DNA of 53,638 nucleotides, from positions 29,721 to 83,358 of the forward strand of contig JAHZFK010000007.1 of the NCBI GenBank assembly GCA_019421385.1, given 5' to 3'. Both the position numbers and the translations under genes were made by a program. The notes beneath the pieces are model-generated. The model worked only from the letters and a program-made list of their open reading frames with translations. It had not been told where the DNA came from and made no database searches. The DNA comes from Clostridiales bacterium (GTDB lineage: Bacteria; Bacillota; Clostridia; Oscillospirales; Butyricicoccaceae). Below are positions 8,307 to 17,343 of this stretch, piece after piece; position 1 is the first letter of the stretch; each line of letters opens with the position of its first letter.

Positions 8307-9191
8307 ATGTTTGGCTTTATCCGTCCGGTGAAGCCCGAGCTGCGGGTCAAAGAAGCGGACCGGTTCCAGCAGGTTTACTGTGGGCTGTGTCATACCATCC
8401 GCGCACGCTATGGCCGGTTTTATACCCTGTTCCTGAGTTATGACATGACGTTTTTCGCACTTGTGATGGGCTGCGGCGAGGAGCAAACCGCGCCGCCGTG
8501 TCGCAAACGGTGCGACGCTCATCCGGTGACGCGCCGTCCGTGTGCCGCGCCGGATGAGGCGCTGGAGCTGGCGGCGGATGTGAGCGTGCTGCTCACCTAT
8601 CACAAATTCCGCGACAGTCTGGCCGATGAAAAAGGACCGAAACGCGCATTGGCGTGGCTGCTGTGCCGCCTGGGACGGCGCGGCTACGAACGCGCGCGGG
8701 CGCGTCTGCCCGAGGCGGACCGCGAAATGGTGCAGTCGCTTGACGATTTGCAGCAGCTGGAGCGGGAACAATGCGATTCGATGGACCGCGCGGCGGACGC
8801 TTCCGCACGGCTTACTGCGGCGGCTGTGCCGCATACCGGAGACGCGCGCGAGCGCGTGCTGCGGCAGATGTTTTACCACGTCGGACGGTGGATCTATTTG
8901 CTGGATGCCGCACAGGACGTGGCGGAAGATCTGGAACAGGACAATTACAATCCGGTGGTGCTGCGCTATGGGCTGCACACGCCGGACCTGACAGAGATAA
9001 GACAACCGCTTGAGCGCACGCTGGAGCGGTCACTCGCCGATATCTGCATGGCATATGACCTGCTGGATATGGGGCGGGACGCGGACCTGATCCGCAATAT
9101 TATTTTTCTGGGTATGCCGCTGGTGACGAAACAGGTGCTGGACGGGACGTACCAAACGAACGGAGGATGGGGCAAACATGGATCCCTATAA
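8307..9191 (+). CDS. DUF5685 family protein
   Basis: A 294-residue soluble protein of unknown function matching the DUF5685 type. It begins MFGFIRPVKPELRVKEAD and has an early CxxC (YCGLCHTI) and a second Cys group (PPCRKRCDAH then RRPC), which together suggest a metal site. The rest is helical, ending in a conserved-looking segment with two Asp (IYLLDAAQDVAEDLEQDNYNP). The start has a GGGAAAGGG site. Its 3' end overlaps the J-domain gene by 14 nt. Confidence 0.8.
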   Translation: MFGFIRPVKPELRVKEADRFQQVYCGLCHTIRARYGRFYTLFLSYDMTFFALVMGCGEEQTAPPCRKRCDAHPVTRRPCAAPDEALELAADVSVLLTYHKFRDSLADEKGPKRALAWLLCRLGRRGYERARARLPEADREMVQSLDDLQQLEREQCDSMDRAADASARLTAAAVPHTGDARERVLRQMFYHVGRWIYLLDAAQDVAEDLEQDNYNPVVLRYGLHTPDLTEIRQPLERTLERSLADICMAYDLLDMGRDADLIRNIIFLGMPLVTKQVLDGTYQTNGGWGKHGSL

Positions 9192-9801
9192 GGTGCTCGG
9201 CGTTACGCCGCAGACAAGCGACGACGACGTCAAACGCGCTTACCGCGAGCTGGCGCGAAAGTATCATCCAGACAACTATATCAACAATCCGCTTGCCGAT
9301 CTGGCGGAGGCCCGCATGAAGGAAATCAATGAGGCCTACGACATGATTATGAACGAGCGCGCGGGCAAAACCTCGTCCGGCGCATCCGGCGGACAGCAGT
9401 ACAGCGGCGGGCAGCAGTATGGCGGCAGCCAGCAGCAGCGCGCCTATTCGGGCGCAAATGCCTCGCTGTATAGTCAGGTGCGGCAGGCGATCAATCAGGG
9501 CAATCTGGGCATGGCGGAGGCGCTCCTGCAGCGTGCAAGCGGCCGCGATGCCGAGTGGTTCTACCTGATGGGCACGGTCTATTACCGCAAGGGCTGGTAT
9601 GACGAGGCCGTACGCGCTTACACGCAGGCCTGTCAGATGGATCCGTCCAACATGGAATACCGCACGGCGCTCAACAACCTGAATATGTCGGGCGGCTACG
9701 GCGGCTATCGGCCCATGCAGGAGGCCAGCCTGTGCGACTTCTGCGTGCAGCTTGCGGTCTGCAACTGCTGCTTGAATGCTTGCTGCAATGCGGGATGCTG
9801 A
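9178..9801 (+). CDS. J-domain (DnaJ-like) protein with Cys-rich tail
   Basis: A 207-residue protein with an N-terminal J domain (residues 1-60) that keeps the HPD motif (KYHPDNY) needed to stimulate Hsp70. A Gly/Ser/Gln linker with GGQQYSGG-like repeats follows, then a TPR-like helical region (about 95-170, FYLMGTVYYRKGWYDEAVRAYTQA). The last 22 residues hold eight Cys (LCDFC, then CNCC, CC and a final C), a tail that probably binds metal or is lipid-anchored. It lacks the DnaJ zinc finger, so it is a specialised co-chaperone, likely working with DUF5685. Confidence 0.88.
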   Translation: MDPYKVLGVTPQTSDDDVKRAYRELARKYHPDNYINNPLADLAEARMKEINEAYDMIMNERAGKTSSGASGGQQYSGGQQYGGSQQQRAYSGANASLYSQVRQAINQGNLGMAEALLQRASGRDAEWFYLMGTVYYRKGWYDEAVRAYTQACQMDPSNMEYRTALNNLNMSGGYGGYRPMQEASLCDFCVQLAVCNCCLNACCNAGC

Positions 9802-9802
9802 T

Positions 9803-10309
9803 ATGAATACGAAGGAGATTGCGCGCGGCGGTCTGCTGGCCGCAGCCGCCGTGGCGCTGCTGTATATAGGCGGGACGGTCACCTATATTGGCCCGGCAGC
9901 TTGTCTGGTTGCGGGTGTGACCTCTGCGGTGCCGCTTTTGCGGCGCGCGCGGCTGAAAACCGCGGTGACGCTGTATCTGGCGGTATCCATTCTATCTGCG
10001 CTGCTGGTGCCGCGCAAGATTGAGGTGGCGGCCTATATCCTGTTTTGCGGCTTGTATCCGATCGTGAAATTCTGCGTGGAATGCTATGCGCCGCGTCAGG
10101 TTCAGATGGGAATCAAGCTGGCCTATTTTAATGTTTCACTTGTGATAGCCGGTGTGCTGGCGGTGTTTGTCTTTTTGCCGCAGTTCGCTCTGACCGGCTT
10201 GTTTCGGGTTGCGGCGGCTTGGTTTGTCGCCAATATCACATTTGGCATCTATGATGTGGCGTTGTCACGGCTGATCGCATTGCTGCGCAGAAGCCTGCCG
10301 CCCGATTGA
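9803..10309 (+). CDS. Multi-pass membrane protein, function unknown
   Basis: A 168-residue protein with about five hydrophobic segments (for example LLAAAAVALLYIGGTVTYIG, AAYILFCGLYPIVKF and SLVIAGVLAVFVFLPQFALT). I recognise no family. The ATG at 9803 is one base after the J-domain stop; in-frame ATGs at 9776 and 9788 overlap that gene and are possible alternatives. It closes the three-gene DUF5685 unit. Confidence 0.7.
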   Translation: MNTKEIARGGLLAAAAVALLYIGGTVTYIGPAACLVAGVTSAVPLLRRARLKTAVTLYLAVSILSALLVPRKIEVAAYILFCGLYPIVKFCVECYAPRQVQMGIKLAYFNVSLVIAGVLAVFVFLPQFALTGLFRVAAAWFVANITFGIYDVALSRLIALLRRSLPPD

Positions 10310-10325
10310 AAAGGGGAAAAGCAAT

Positions 10326-11201
10326 ATGAAAAGTATGACCGGCTACGGCCGTGCGAAAGAGGAACGGGACGGCAAGACCATCACGGTTGAGCTGCGCGCC
10401 GTCAATCACCGCTATCTGGATTGCACGGTGAAAGCGCCGCGGCAGTACGGTTTTTTGGATGACGCGGTCAAAAAGGCTGCGGCTGCCCGCATTGCGCGCG
10501 GCAAGGTGGAGGTTTTCGTCGGCGTGGAGGTCGAGGAAGGCGGCGACGTTGCCGTTACGGTCAACCACCAGCTGGCAAAGCGCTGTCTGGAAGCATTGCA
10601 CGACCTGAGCGAGACCTACGGCCTGCGCGACGATGTAACCGTTACGACGCTGTCCAAGCTGCCGGATGTGCTCGGTTCGGAGCGCATCGAGCAGGATGCC
10701 GAAGCCATGACCCGAGACGTGCTTGCGGTGTTCGACAAGGCGTGCGACGGGTTCGACCAGATGCGTCTGCGCGAGGGCGAAAAGCTTGCCGAGGATGTGC
10801 GCGGTCGCTGCGCGGCGATCGAGCGCATGGTCGGTGAGGTCGAGACGCGCTCGCCCGAGCGGGTCAAGGAGTACCGCGAAAAGCTGCTCGCCCGTATGCA
10901 GGAGGTGCTCGCGGATACCAGCATCGATGAGACGCGCATCCTGACCGAAGCGGCCATCTATGCAGATAAGACTGCGGTGGACGAGGAAACGGTGCGTCTG
11001 CGCAGCCATTTGCATCAGATGGACGGTATGCTGCAAGAAACGCAGCCGATCGGTCGTAAGCTGGATTTTCTGGTGCAGGAGATGAACCGAGAGGCCAATA
11101 CCATCGGTTCCAAGGCGAATGATGTGGCAATGGCGCGCATCGTGGTGGATATCAAGAGCGAGATCGAAAAGATCCGCGAGCAGATTCAGAATATCGAGTA
11201 A
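10326..11201 (+). CDS. yicC: YicC/YloC family endoribonuclease
   Basis: A 291-residue protein of the YicC family, recently assigned endoribonuclease activity. It begins with the signature MKSMTGYGRA and has the conserved VELRAVNHRYLD. The C-terminal domain ends in the characteristic GRKLDFLVQEMNREANTIGSKAND region. An AAGGGGA site precedes the ATG. As in other Firmicutes it heads the remA-gmk-rpoZ block. Confidence 0.94.
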   Translation: MKSMTGYGRAKEERDGKTITVELRAVNHRYLDCTVKAPRQYGFLDDAVKKAAAARIARGKVEVFVGVEVEEGGDVAVTVNHQLAKRCLEALHDLSETYGLRDDVTVTTLSKLPDVLGSERIEQDAEAMTRDVLAVFDKACDGFDQMRLREGEKLAEDVRGRCAAIERMVGEVETRSPERVKEYREKLLARMQEVLADTSIDETRILTEAAIYADKTAVDEETVRLRSHLHQMDGMLQETQPIGRKLDFLVQEMNREANTIGSKANDVAMARIVVDIKSEIEKIREQIQNIE

Positions 11202-11217
11202 TATAAGCATTTGATTT

Positions 11218-11239
11218 GTTCGGAAGCGTGTTTCCGAAC
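11218..11239 (+). repeat. 8-bp hairpin in the yicC-remA gap
   Basis: GTTCGGAA (11218-11225) and TTCCGAAC (11232-11239) form a perfect stem around a 6-nt loop. No T run follows, so it is not an intrinsic terminator. It may mark an mRNA processing or stability site before remA. Confidence 0.5.
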
Positions 11240-11266
11240 GAGACGAAATGAGAGGGGGCGGCACAG

Positions 11267-11530
11267 GTGAAACTCATCAACATCGGGTTTGGCAATATGG
11301 TGGCCTCATCGCGGCTGATCGCAATCGTCAGCCCGGAGTCCGCGCCGGTCAAGCGCACCGTGCAGGAGGCGCGTGACCGCGGCATGGTGATCGACGGCAC
11401 CTATGGCCGCCGCACCCGCGCGGTACTGATTATGGACAGCGACCATGTGGTGCTGAGTGCTTTGCAGCCGGAAACAGTGGCGGCACGTTTTGCCGGCGAT
11501 GCGGAGGAAGGAGAGAGCGAAGATGGGTAA
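11267..11530 (+). CDS. remA: RemA/DUF370 DNA-binding regulator
   Basis: An 87-residue protein of the RemA (DUF370) family, which in Bacillus forms rings that bind DNA to activate matrix and osmoprotection genes. The conserved core is seen (LINIGFGNMVASSRLIAI, then GTYGRRTRAVLIMDSDHV). Translation starts at GTG 11267 with a strong GAGGGGG site. Its stop overlaps gmk by 8 nt. Confidence 0.94.
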   Translation: MKLINIGFGNMVASSRLIAIVSPESAPVKRTVQEARDRGMVIDGTYGRRTRAVLIMDSDHVVLSALQPETVAARFAGDAEEGESEDG

Positions 11531-12083
11531 AGGAACCTTATATGTATTCACCGGGCCGTCGGGCGCAGGCAAGGGAACGCTGCTCTCGCGCTTGCAGGAG
11601 CAGGACGACCGCCTGTTTTATTCGATTTCCGCGACCACACGTGCGCCGCGTCCGGGGGAGACCGACGGCGTGCAGTATTATTTCCTCTCCAAGGCGGAAT
11701 TTGAGGAGAAAATCGCACAACATGCGTTTTTGGAGTATGCATGTTATGTGGAGAACTATTATGGCACACTCGAAGCGCCGGTCAACGAAAAGTTGGAGCA
11801 GGGCTTTGACGTGGTGTTGGAGATCGAAGTGCAGGGCGCCATGCAGGTGCATGAAAAGCGTCCGGACGCGGTGATGGTGTTCATCGCGCCGCCGTCGTTT
11901 GAAGAGCTGGCCGCGCGGCTGCGCGGACGTGGCACCGAGGACGAGGAAAAGGTGCTCAAACGGCTGGAAACCGCCAAAGAAGAGCTCAAACAGCAGGATC
12001 GGTTTGATTATGTGATCGTCAACGACGAGCTGGACCGGGCGGTGGAAGAACTGAGGGACATTCTGGCAAAGCGCCGTACATAA
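11523..12083 (+). CDS. gmk: Guanylate kinase
   Basis: A 186-residue enzyme that phosphorylates GMP to GDP. The P-loop (GPSGAGKGT) is at residues 10-18, followed by the GMP-binding region (SATTRAPRPGETDGVQYYF). The lid is rich in charged residues. The longer frame from 11457 is rejected because ATG 11523 has a GGAAGGAGAG site and gives the usual N-terminus. It overlaps remA. Confidence 0.96.
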   Translation: MGKGTLYVFTGPSGAGKGTLLSRLQEQDDRLFYSISATTRAPRPGETDGVQYYFLSKAEFEEKIAQHAFLEYACYVENYYGTLEAPVNEKLEQGFDVVLEIEVQGAMQVHEKRPDAVMVFIAPPSFEELAARLRGRGTEDEEKVLKRLETAKEELKQQDRFDYVIVNDELDRAVEELRDILAKRRT

Positions 12084-12139
12084 CGGCGCGGTTCTTTTCA
12101 TAAATAATACAAAGGGTAATATAAGGAGATTGGATTACT

Positions 12140-12532
12140 ATGCTGAAACCTTCGATGCAGGAACTGATGAAACGTGTGGGCAACCGCTATCTGCTGGTCA
12201 ATCTGGCGGCACAGCGCGCCCGCGACATTGCCGATCAGGCTGAGGAAACCGGCGAGCAGCTGTCGGATAAGGCGGTAAAGCTGGCGCTCGATGAGATTGC
12301 GGCAGGCACGATCGTGTATCGTCCCGGCCCGCGCACCGAGCCTGTGATCGTGCAGAACAATGCGATTGCAGCGGCGATGGTCGATGTGGATGATTCTCTT
12401 GATTTGGATGAGGAGGACGACGCTGCATCCGACGAGGACGTTGTCGACGAGCAGGAAGAGGAAGACCATCGTCTCGATGAGTTCGACGATCACGAGCTGG
12501 ACGACGGCGACATTCCCGAGGAGGATCGCTGA
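12140..12532 (+). CDS. rpoZ: RNA polymerase omega subunit
   Basis: A 130-residue omega subunit. The conserved core is in the first 70 residues (RYLLVNLAAQRARDI, then KAVKLALDEIAAGTI). The remaining part is an unusually acidic Asp/Glu tail of about 45 residues, which makes it longer than the usual 65-90. A TAAGGAG site precedes the ATG. It lies three bases before coaBC. Confidence 0.92.
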   Translation: MLKPSMQELMKRVGNRYLLVNLAAQRARDIADQAEETGEQLSDKAVKLALDEIAAGTIVYRPGPRTEPVIVQNNAIAAAMVDVDDSLDLDEEDDAASDEDVVDEQEEEDHRLDEFDDHELDDGDIPEEDR

Positions 12533-12535
12533 GCC

Positions 12536-13735
12536 ATGCATCTGGCTGGGAAAACCGTGGTGCTGTGCGTGACGGGCGGCATTGCGGCTTATAAAGCTGC
12601 CGACCTGACCAGCAAGCTGCGGCAGACGGGGGCAAACGTGCGCGTGCTGATGACCGAATCGGCCACGCAGTTCATTTCACCTATCACGTTCGAAACTTTG
12701 TCGGGATATCGCACGGTGGTGGACACTTTCGACCGCAATTTCGCGTGGGAGGTCGAGCATATTTCGCTGGCGAAAGCCGCGGATGTGTTTGTCATCGCGC
12801 CCGCAACGGCGAACATCATTGCCAAAGCGGCGCACGGCATTGCAGACGATATGGTGTCAACAACGCTCTTGGCCACCAAAGCTCCTGTCGTGATCGCGCC
12901 CGCAATGAACACCGGTATGTACGACAATCCGGTGACGCAGCAAAACCTAAACACCTTGCGCGAGCGGGGTTTTCATATCATCGATCCGGCGGCGGGACAC
13001 CTCGCCTGCGGAGATTCGGGACGCGGCAAGCTGCCGGACACGCCGACGCTTCTGCACGGCATCGAGCAGGCGCTCACACAGCAGGACCTGAAAGGCCTGC
13101 GCGTGCTGGTGACCGCCGGTCCGACCCAGGAGGCGCTCGATCCGGTGCGTTTCCTGTCCAACCACTCGACGGGTAAAATGGGATACGCTATCGCGGCGCG
13201 CGCAGCCATGCGCGGCGCTACGGTGACGCTGGTCTCCGGCCCGACTGCGCTGGCAACACCCATTGGGGTCGAGCGCGTGGATATCGTTTCGGCGCGCGAT
13301 ATGCATGATGCGGTGATTTCCCGCGCAGAGTCGCAGGATATCATCATCAAGGCCGCCGCAGTGGGCGATTATCGTCCCGCGCAGACGGCGGACGAAAAAA
13401 TGAAAAAGAGCGACGACGATTTAAGCGTCGCGTTGGTGCGCAATCCGGATATTCTGGCTGAACTCGGACAGAACAAGCGTCCGGGACAGCAGCTTTGCGG
13501 CTTTGCGATGGAGACGCAGAACCTTTTGGAAAACGCGGCCGATAAGCTGCGCCGCAAAAACTGTGATATGCTGGTGGCAAACTCGCTGCGCGACAAGGGC
13601 GCGGGCTTTGGCACGGATACCAACGCCGTCACGCTGCTGTTTGCGGACGGGACGCGCGAGACCCCGCCGCTCATGCCCAAGGAGGACGTGGCGGACGTCA
13701 TTTTCGATCGCCTGCTGGCAATGCGGGCAAACTAA
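12536..13735 (+). CDS. coaBC: Bifunctional phosphopantothenoylcysteine decarboxylase/synthetase
   Basis: A 399-residue fused enzyme for two steps of coenzyme A synthesis. The N-terminal flavin domain (CoaC) has the catalytic His (WEVEHISLAKAAD), the substrate-binding PAMNTGMYDNP and the lid Cys in LACGDSGRGKLP. The C-terminal CoaB domain begins at about residue 185 with VTAGPTQEALDPVRFLSN and STGKMGY. Length and order are standard. Confidence 0.96.
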   Translation: MHLAGKTVVLCVTGGIAAYKAADLTSKLRQTGANVRVLMTESATQFISPITFETLSGYRTVVDTFDRNFAWEVEHISLAKAADVFVIAPATANIIAKAAHGIADDMVSTTLLATKAPVVIAPAMNTGMYDNPVTQQNLNTLRERGFHIIDPAAGHLACGDSGRGKLPDTPTLLHGIEQALTQQDLKGLRVLVTAGPTQEALDPVRFLSNHSTGKMGYAIAARAAMRGATVTLVSGPTALATPIGVERVDIVSARDMHDAVISRAESQDIIIKAAAVGDYRPAQTADEKMKKSDDDLSVALVRNPDILAELGQNKRPGQQLCGFAMETQNLLENAADKLRRKNCDMLVANSLRDKGAGFGTDTNAVTLLFADGTRETPPLMPKEDVADVIFDRLLAMRAN

Positions 13736-13761
13736 ACTGGAAAGAGAAAGGAGTATAGCGG

Positions 13762-16215
13762 TTGACGGAGCAAATTTGTGCGGTTGCCGTGGATGCGGCG
13801 ACCTACGCCATCGACAAGCTGTACTCCTACCGTGTGCCGGACGAGCTGCGGGAACAGGTGCTGATCGGCACCCGTGTTCTCGTGCCGTTCGGCTTTGGCA
13901 ATAAACGGGCGGAAGCGGTCGTACTCGCGTTCCGTGAGGACGCGGGCGGGATGAAGCTCAAGCCGATTATTGAGGTGCTGGACGACACGCCCATTCTGAC
14001 CGCGCCGCAGCTTAAACTCGCCGCATGGATGCGGGAGCGGCTGTACTGCACGTTTTTCGACTGTGTGCGCGTCATGCTGCCCGCGGGATTGTGGTTCAAG
14101 CGCAACGAGACATATACATTGGCGTCCGATGCCGATCTTGCCGCATTGCGGCAGCGGGATGGGGACACAGGGCGTGTGATGCAGCTGTTCGACCAGCCGG
14201 GACAGACGCTTGCCGTGTCCGATATCCGGCAGCGGCTGGGCGGCAAAAGCGTCACCCGTGTGCTGGACATGCTGACGGGCGAGGGCGTGCTGCTGTACCA
14301 CAGCAACACCGTGCAGAAATCGGGCGACAAGACCGAAAAAATGCTCGCGCTCGATATGGAAGCGGGCGAGGCGATAGCGCGCATCGGCCGCCGCAGTCCG
14401 GCGCGGCTGGATGTGGTTTCCGTCCTCGCGGACGGCGGCTGGATGAGTCAGAAAGAGCTGGTCTACATGACCGGCGTGACCGATGCGGCGCTGCGCGATA
14501 TGGTCAAAAAGGGTATGCTGCGCGCACGGCAGGAGGAACGCCTGCGCACACCGGATTTTTCCGAGGTGCCGCCCGCGCCGCCTCCGGTACTCAGTGCGCA
14601 GCAGCAACAGGCGTATGACGGCCTTGCTGCATTGATGGACGAGGACGCACCGCGCGCGGCGCTGCTGTTCGGCGTGACCGGCAGCGGCAAAACGCAGGTG
14701 TATCTGAGGCTGATCGCACACGCACTCGAGCAAGGCAAAAGCGCAATTGTCCTTGTGCCCGAGATCGGGCTGACGCCGCAGGTGATGCGGCAATTCGCCG
14801 CACAGTTTGGCGATGCGGTCGCTGTGTTGCATTCTGCGCTGTCGGCCGGGGAACGGTATGACAGCTTTAAGAAGATCAAATCAGGCCGCGCGCGCGTCGT
14901 GATCGGCACGCGTTCGGCAGTGTTTGCGCCGGTCGAGCGCCTTGGGGTGCTCATCCTCGATGAGGAGCAGGACGGCGCATATAAATCCGAGCAGTCCCCG
15001 CGCTATCATGCGCGCGACGTGGCGAAATACCGCGCTGCCCATGAAGGCGCGCTGCTCGTACTTGGCTCTGCGACTCCGTCGGTCGAGACCTATTACGGGG
15101 CAAAGCAGGGCAAATATCCGGTGTTTTCGCTCACCGAGCGGTTTATGGGCACCAGTTTACCCGAAGTGCAGATCGCAGACCTGCGCGGACAGGCGCGTGA
15201 AGGACGCAGCGGCGTGATTGGCCAGCAGCTGGAAAGCGAGCTGATCGATACGCTGAACCGTGGCAAACAGGCGATTTTGTTCCTCAACCGGCGCGGCAAC
15301 AGCCGCGTGATCGGCTGCGCGCTGTGCGGCTGGGTGCCGGAATGCCCGTCGTGCTCCACCAGTATGACTTATCACTCGGCTTCCGGTCGCGCGATGTGCC
15401 ACTATTGCGGCGCGTCAGTCAAAATCACAGGCACCTGCCCGGTCTGCGGTGGGGCGAGCCTGTTTACAGAAACGCCGGGCACGCAGAAGGTCGAACAGGA
15501 ACTGCACGAGAAATTTCCGTCCGCGTGCGTGCTGCGCATGGACGCGGATACCATGACCACCAAGGGCGCGCACGAAAAGCTGCTGACGCAGTTTGCCAAA
15601 GGCGGCGCAGATATCCTGCTGGGCACGCAGATGGTGACCAAGGGGTTGGATTTTGAGAATGTCACGCTCGTCGGCGTGCTGGACGCAGATCAGAGCCTGT
15701 ATGCGCAGGACTACCGCGCGCGCGAGCGCACGTTTTCGCTCATCACGCAGGTGGTAGGGCGCGCGGGGCGGCGGTTTGACACGGGCAAGGCGGTCATCCA
15801 GACCTACAGCCCGACGCATCCGGTCATTCTGACCGCTGCGCGGCAGGATTACGAAGCGTTTTACGAGCGCGAGATGGAGACGCGGCAAGCGCTGCAATGC
15901 CCGCCGGTCTGCGATTTGACCGTGCTGACTGCGGTGGGTGAGGTCGAGCAGCAGGTGCTGGCAAGCCTGATTTCTCTCAAAACCCGCCTGCAAAGCCTGA
16001 TGGAAGGACAGTATGCGGACGTGAAAGCGCCCGTGCTTGGCCCGGCGGCGGCACAGGTGGTCAAAGTGATGGGGCGTTACCGCTACCATTTGACCATGCG
16101 CGCGCAAAACACGGCGCGCTGGCGCGCATTGGTGGCCGGAGTCATGCGTGAGTTTTTGCGGGACAGCAAAAACCGCGGCGTGACCGTGTTTGCGGACGAA
16201 AATCCTGACCTATAA
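13762..16215 (+). CDS. priA: Primosomal protein N' (PriA helicase)
   Basis: An 817-residue replication-restart helicase. The N-terminal DNA-binding domain is followed by a helicase core with Walker A (GVTGSGKTQ) and DEEQD as motif II. Eight zinc-ligand Cys appear in two groups (CALCGW, CPSC, then CHYC and CPVC). The helicase C part has QMVTKGLDFENVTLVGVLDADQ. Translation starts at TTG 13762 with an AAAGGAG site 8 nt ahead. Confidence 0.95.
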   Translation: MTEQICAVAVDAATYAIDKLYSYRVPDELREQVLIGTRVLVPFGFGNKRAEAVVLAFREDAGGMKLKPIIEVLDDTPILTAPQLKLAAWMRERLYCTFFDCVRVMLPAGLWFKRNETYTLASDADLAALRQRDGDTGRVMQLFDQPGQTLAVSDIRQRLGGKSVTRVLDMLTGEGVLLYHSNTVQKSGDKTEKMLALDMEAGEAIARIGRRSPARLDVVSVLADGGWMSQKELVYMTGVTDAALRDMVKKGMLRARQEERLRTPDFSEVPPAPPPVLSAQQQQAYDGLAALMDEDAPRAALLFGVTGSGKTQVYLRLIAHALEQGKSAIVLVPEIGLTPQVMRQFAAQFGDAVAVLHSALSAGERYDSFKKIKSGRARVVIGTRSAVFAPVERLGVLILDEEQDGAYKSEQSPRYHARDVAKYRAAHEGALLVLGSATPSVETYYGAKQGKYPVFSLTERFMGTSLPEVQIADLRGQAREGRSGVIGQQLESELIDTLNRGKQAILFLNRRGNSRVIGCALCGWVPECPSCSTSMTYHSASGRAMCHYCGASVKITGTCPVCGGASLFTETPGTQKVEQELHEKFPSACVLRMDADTMTTKGAHEKLLTQFAKGGADILLGTQMVTKGLDFENVTLVGVLDADQSLYAQDYRARERTFSLITQVVGRAGRRFDTGKAVIQTYSPTHPVILTAARQDYEAFYEREMETRQALQCPPVCDLTVLTAVGEVEQQVLASLISLKTRLQSLMEGQYADVKAPVLGPAAAQVVKVMGRYRYHLTMRAQNTARWRALVAGVMREFLRDSKNRGVTVFADENPDL

Positions 16216-16232
16216 GGCGCGGAGGAAACGAT

Positions 16233-16841
16233 ATGCAGCAACAATTTACCATTCGGCGGGCGGCGGCAGAGGACGCGGCTGCGCTGCTGGAAATATATCA
16301 GCCGTACATAACGGATACGGTCATCACGTTTGAATACGATGTGCCGACGACAGCAGAATTTGCCGCGCGCATCACGGACACGCTTGTGGATTTCCCGTAT
16401 CTTGTCTGTGAGCGGAACGGAAAACCGGTCGGATATGCGTATGCGCATCATATCCGTGAGCGCGCGGCGTACGATTGGGCGGTTGAACTGTCGATTTATC
16501 TTGCGCCTGCCGCACAAGGGCAGGGCGTGGGTACAGCGATGTATCAGTGTTTGATCGACTTGCTTGAGATGCAGAACATACGCATTTTGTACGGCTGCGT
16601 CACGCTGCCGAACGAAAAAAGCCACCATCTGCACGAAAAACTGGGCTTTGTGCTTACGGGTGTATGGCATGGCTCGGGCTGGAAGTTTGCACGGTGGCAT
16701 GACGTGGGATGGTTTGAAAAGCGTCTGGGCGGGGATGGGCCGGCGCAGCCGGTCGTGCCGTTTCCGGCGCTTGACGAAGAGAAAATACAGGAATGTTTGT
16801 GCCGGTATACGGCAATGCTGAATGATGGAGGACTGAACTGA
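16233..16841 (+). CDS. GNAT acetyltransferase, phosphinothricin-acetyltransferase-like
   Basis: A 202-residue GNAT of the COG1247 type. The N-terminus (FTIRRAAAEDAAALLEIYQPYI) and the acetyl-CoA loop (QGQGVGTAMYQ) are clear, as is the late GVWHGSGWKFARWHDVGWFEKRL typical of PAT-like enzymes, which acetylate amino groups of amino-acid-like compounds. The true substrate is unknown. It sits between priA and def, where the core block of other Firmicutes normally has no gene, with one base to def. Confidence 0.85.
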   Translation: MQQQFTIRRAAAEDAAALLEIYQPYITDTVITFEYDVPTTAEFAARITDTLVDFPYLVCERNGKPVGYAYAHHIRERAAYDWAVELSIYLAPAAQGQGVGTAMYQCLIDLLEMQNIRILYGCVTLPNEKSHHLHEKLGFVLTGVWHGSGWKFARWHDVGWFEKRLGGDGPAQPVVPFPALDEEKIQECLCRYTAMLNDGGLN

Positions 16842-16842
16842 C

Positions 16843-17343
16843 ATGGCACTTCGTAAAATTCTGACAGAGGGCGACGAGCAGCTGCTCAAGCACAGCCGCA
16901 AGGTGGAAAAATTCGACGCACGTCTGCACACGCTGCTCGACGATATGCGCGAGACGCTGGAAAATTCGGGCGGCGTTGGCCTTGCTGCGCCGCAGGTCGG
17001 CGTGCTGCGCCGCGTGGTCGTGTTGCTGGACGTCAACACCGAGCCGGAGGAGATGGTCGAACTGGTCAATCCCGAGGTGATCGAGATGCGCGGTGCGGAG
17101 CGCGTGGTGGAGGGCTGTCTGTCTGTGCCGGGCGTATATGGCTACGTTACCCGCCCGACTTGGGCGAAGATCCGCGCGCAGGACCGTGACGGCAACTGGT
17201 TTGAGCGCGAGGGCGAGGGTATTGTCGCGCAGTGCTTCTGCCATGAGACCGAGCACTTGGATGGGCACTTGTTCACCGAAAAGGTGGAGGAATACGTCGA
17301 TCCGGAGGATTTGCAGCAGGACGATGAGGGCGACGCGGAATGA
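16843..17343 (+). CDS. def: Peptide deformylase
   Basis: A 166-residue metalloenzyme removing the formyl group from nascent proteins. All three motifs are present: GVGLAAPQVG, EGCLSVPG (the metal Cys) and CHETEHLDG (the HExxH metal site). It overlaps fmt by ATGA, so the formylation and deformylation genes are coupled. Confidence 0.96.
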   Translation: MALRKILTEGDEQLLKHSRKVEKFDARLHTLLDDMRETLENSGGVGLAAPQVGVLRRVVVLLDVNTEPEEMVELVNPEVIEMRGAERVVEGCLSVPGVYGYVTRPTWAKIRAQDRDGNWFEREGEGIVAQCFCHETEHLDGHLFTEKVEEYVDPEDLQQDDEGDAE

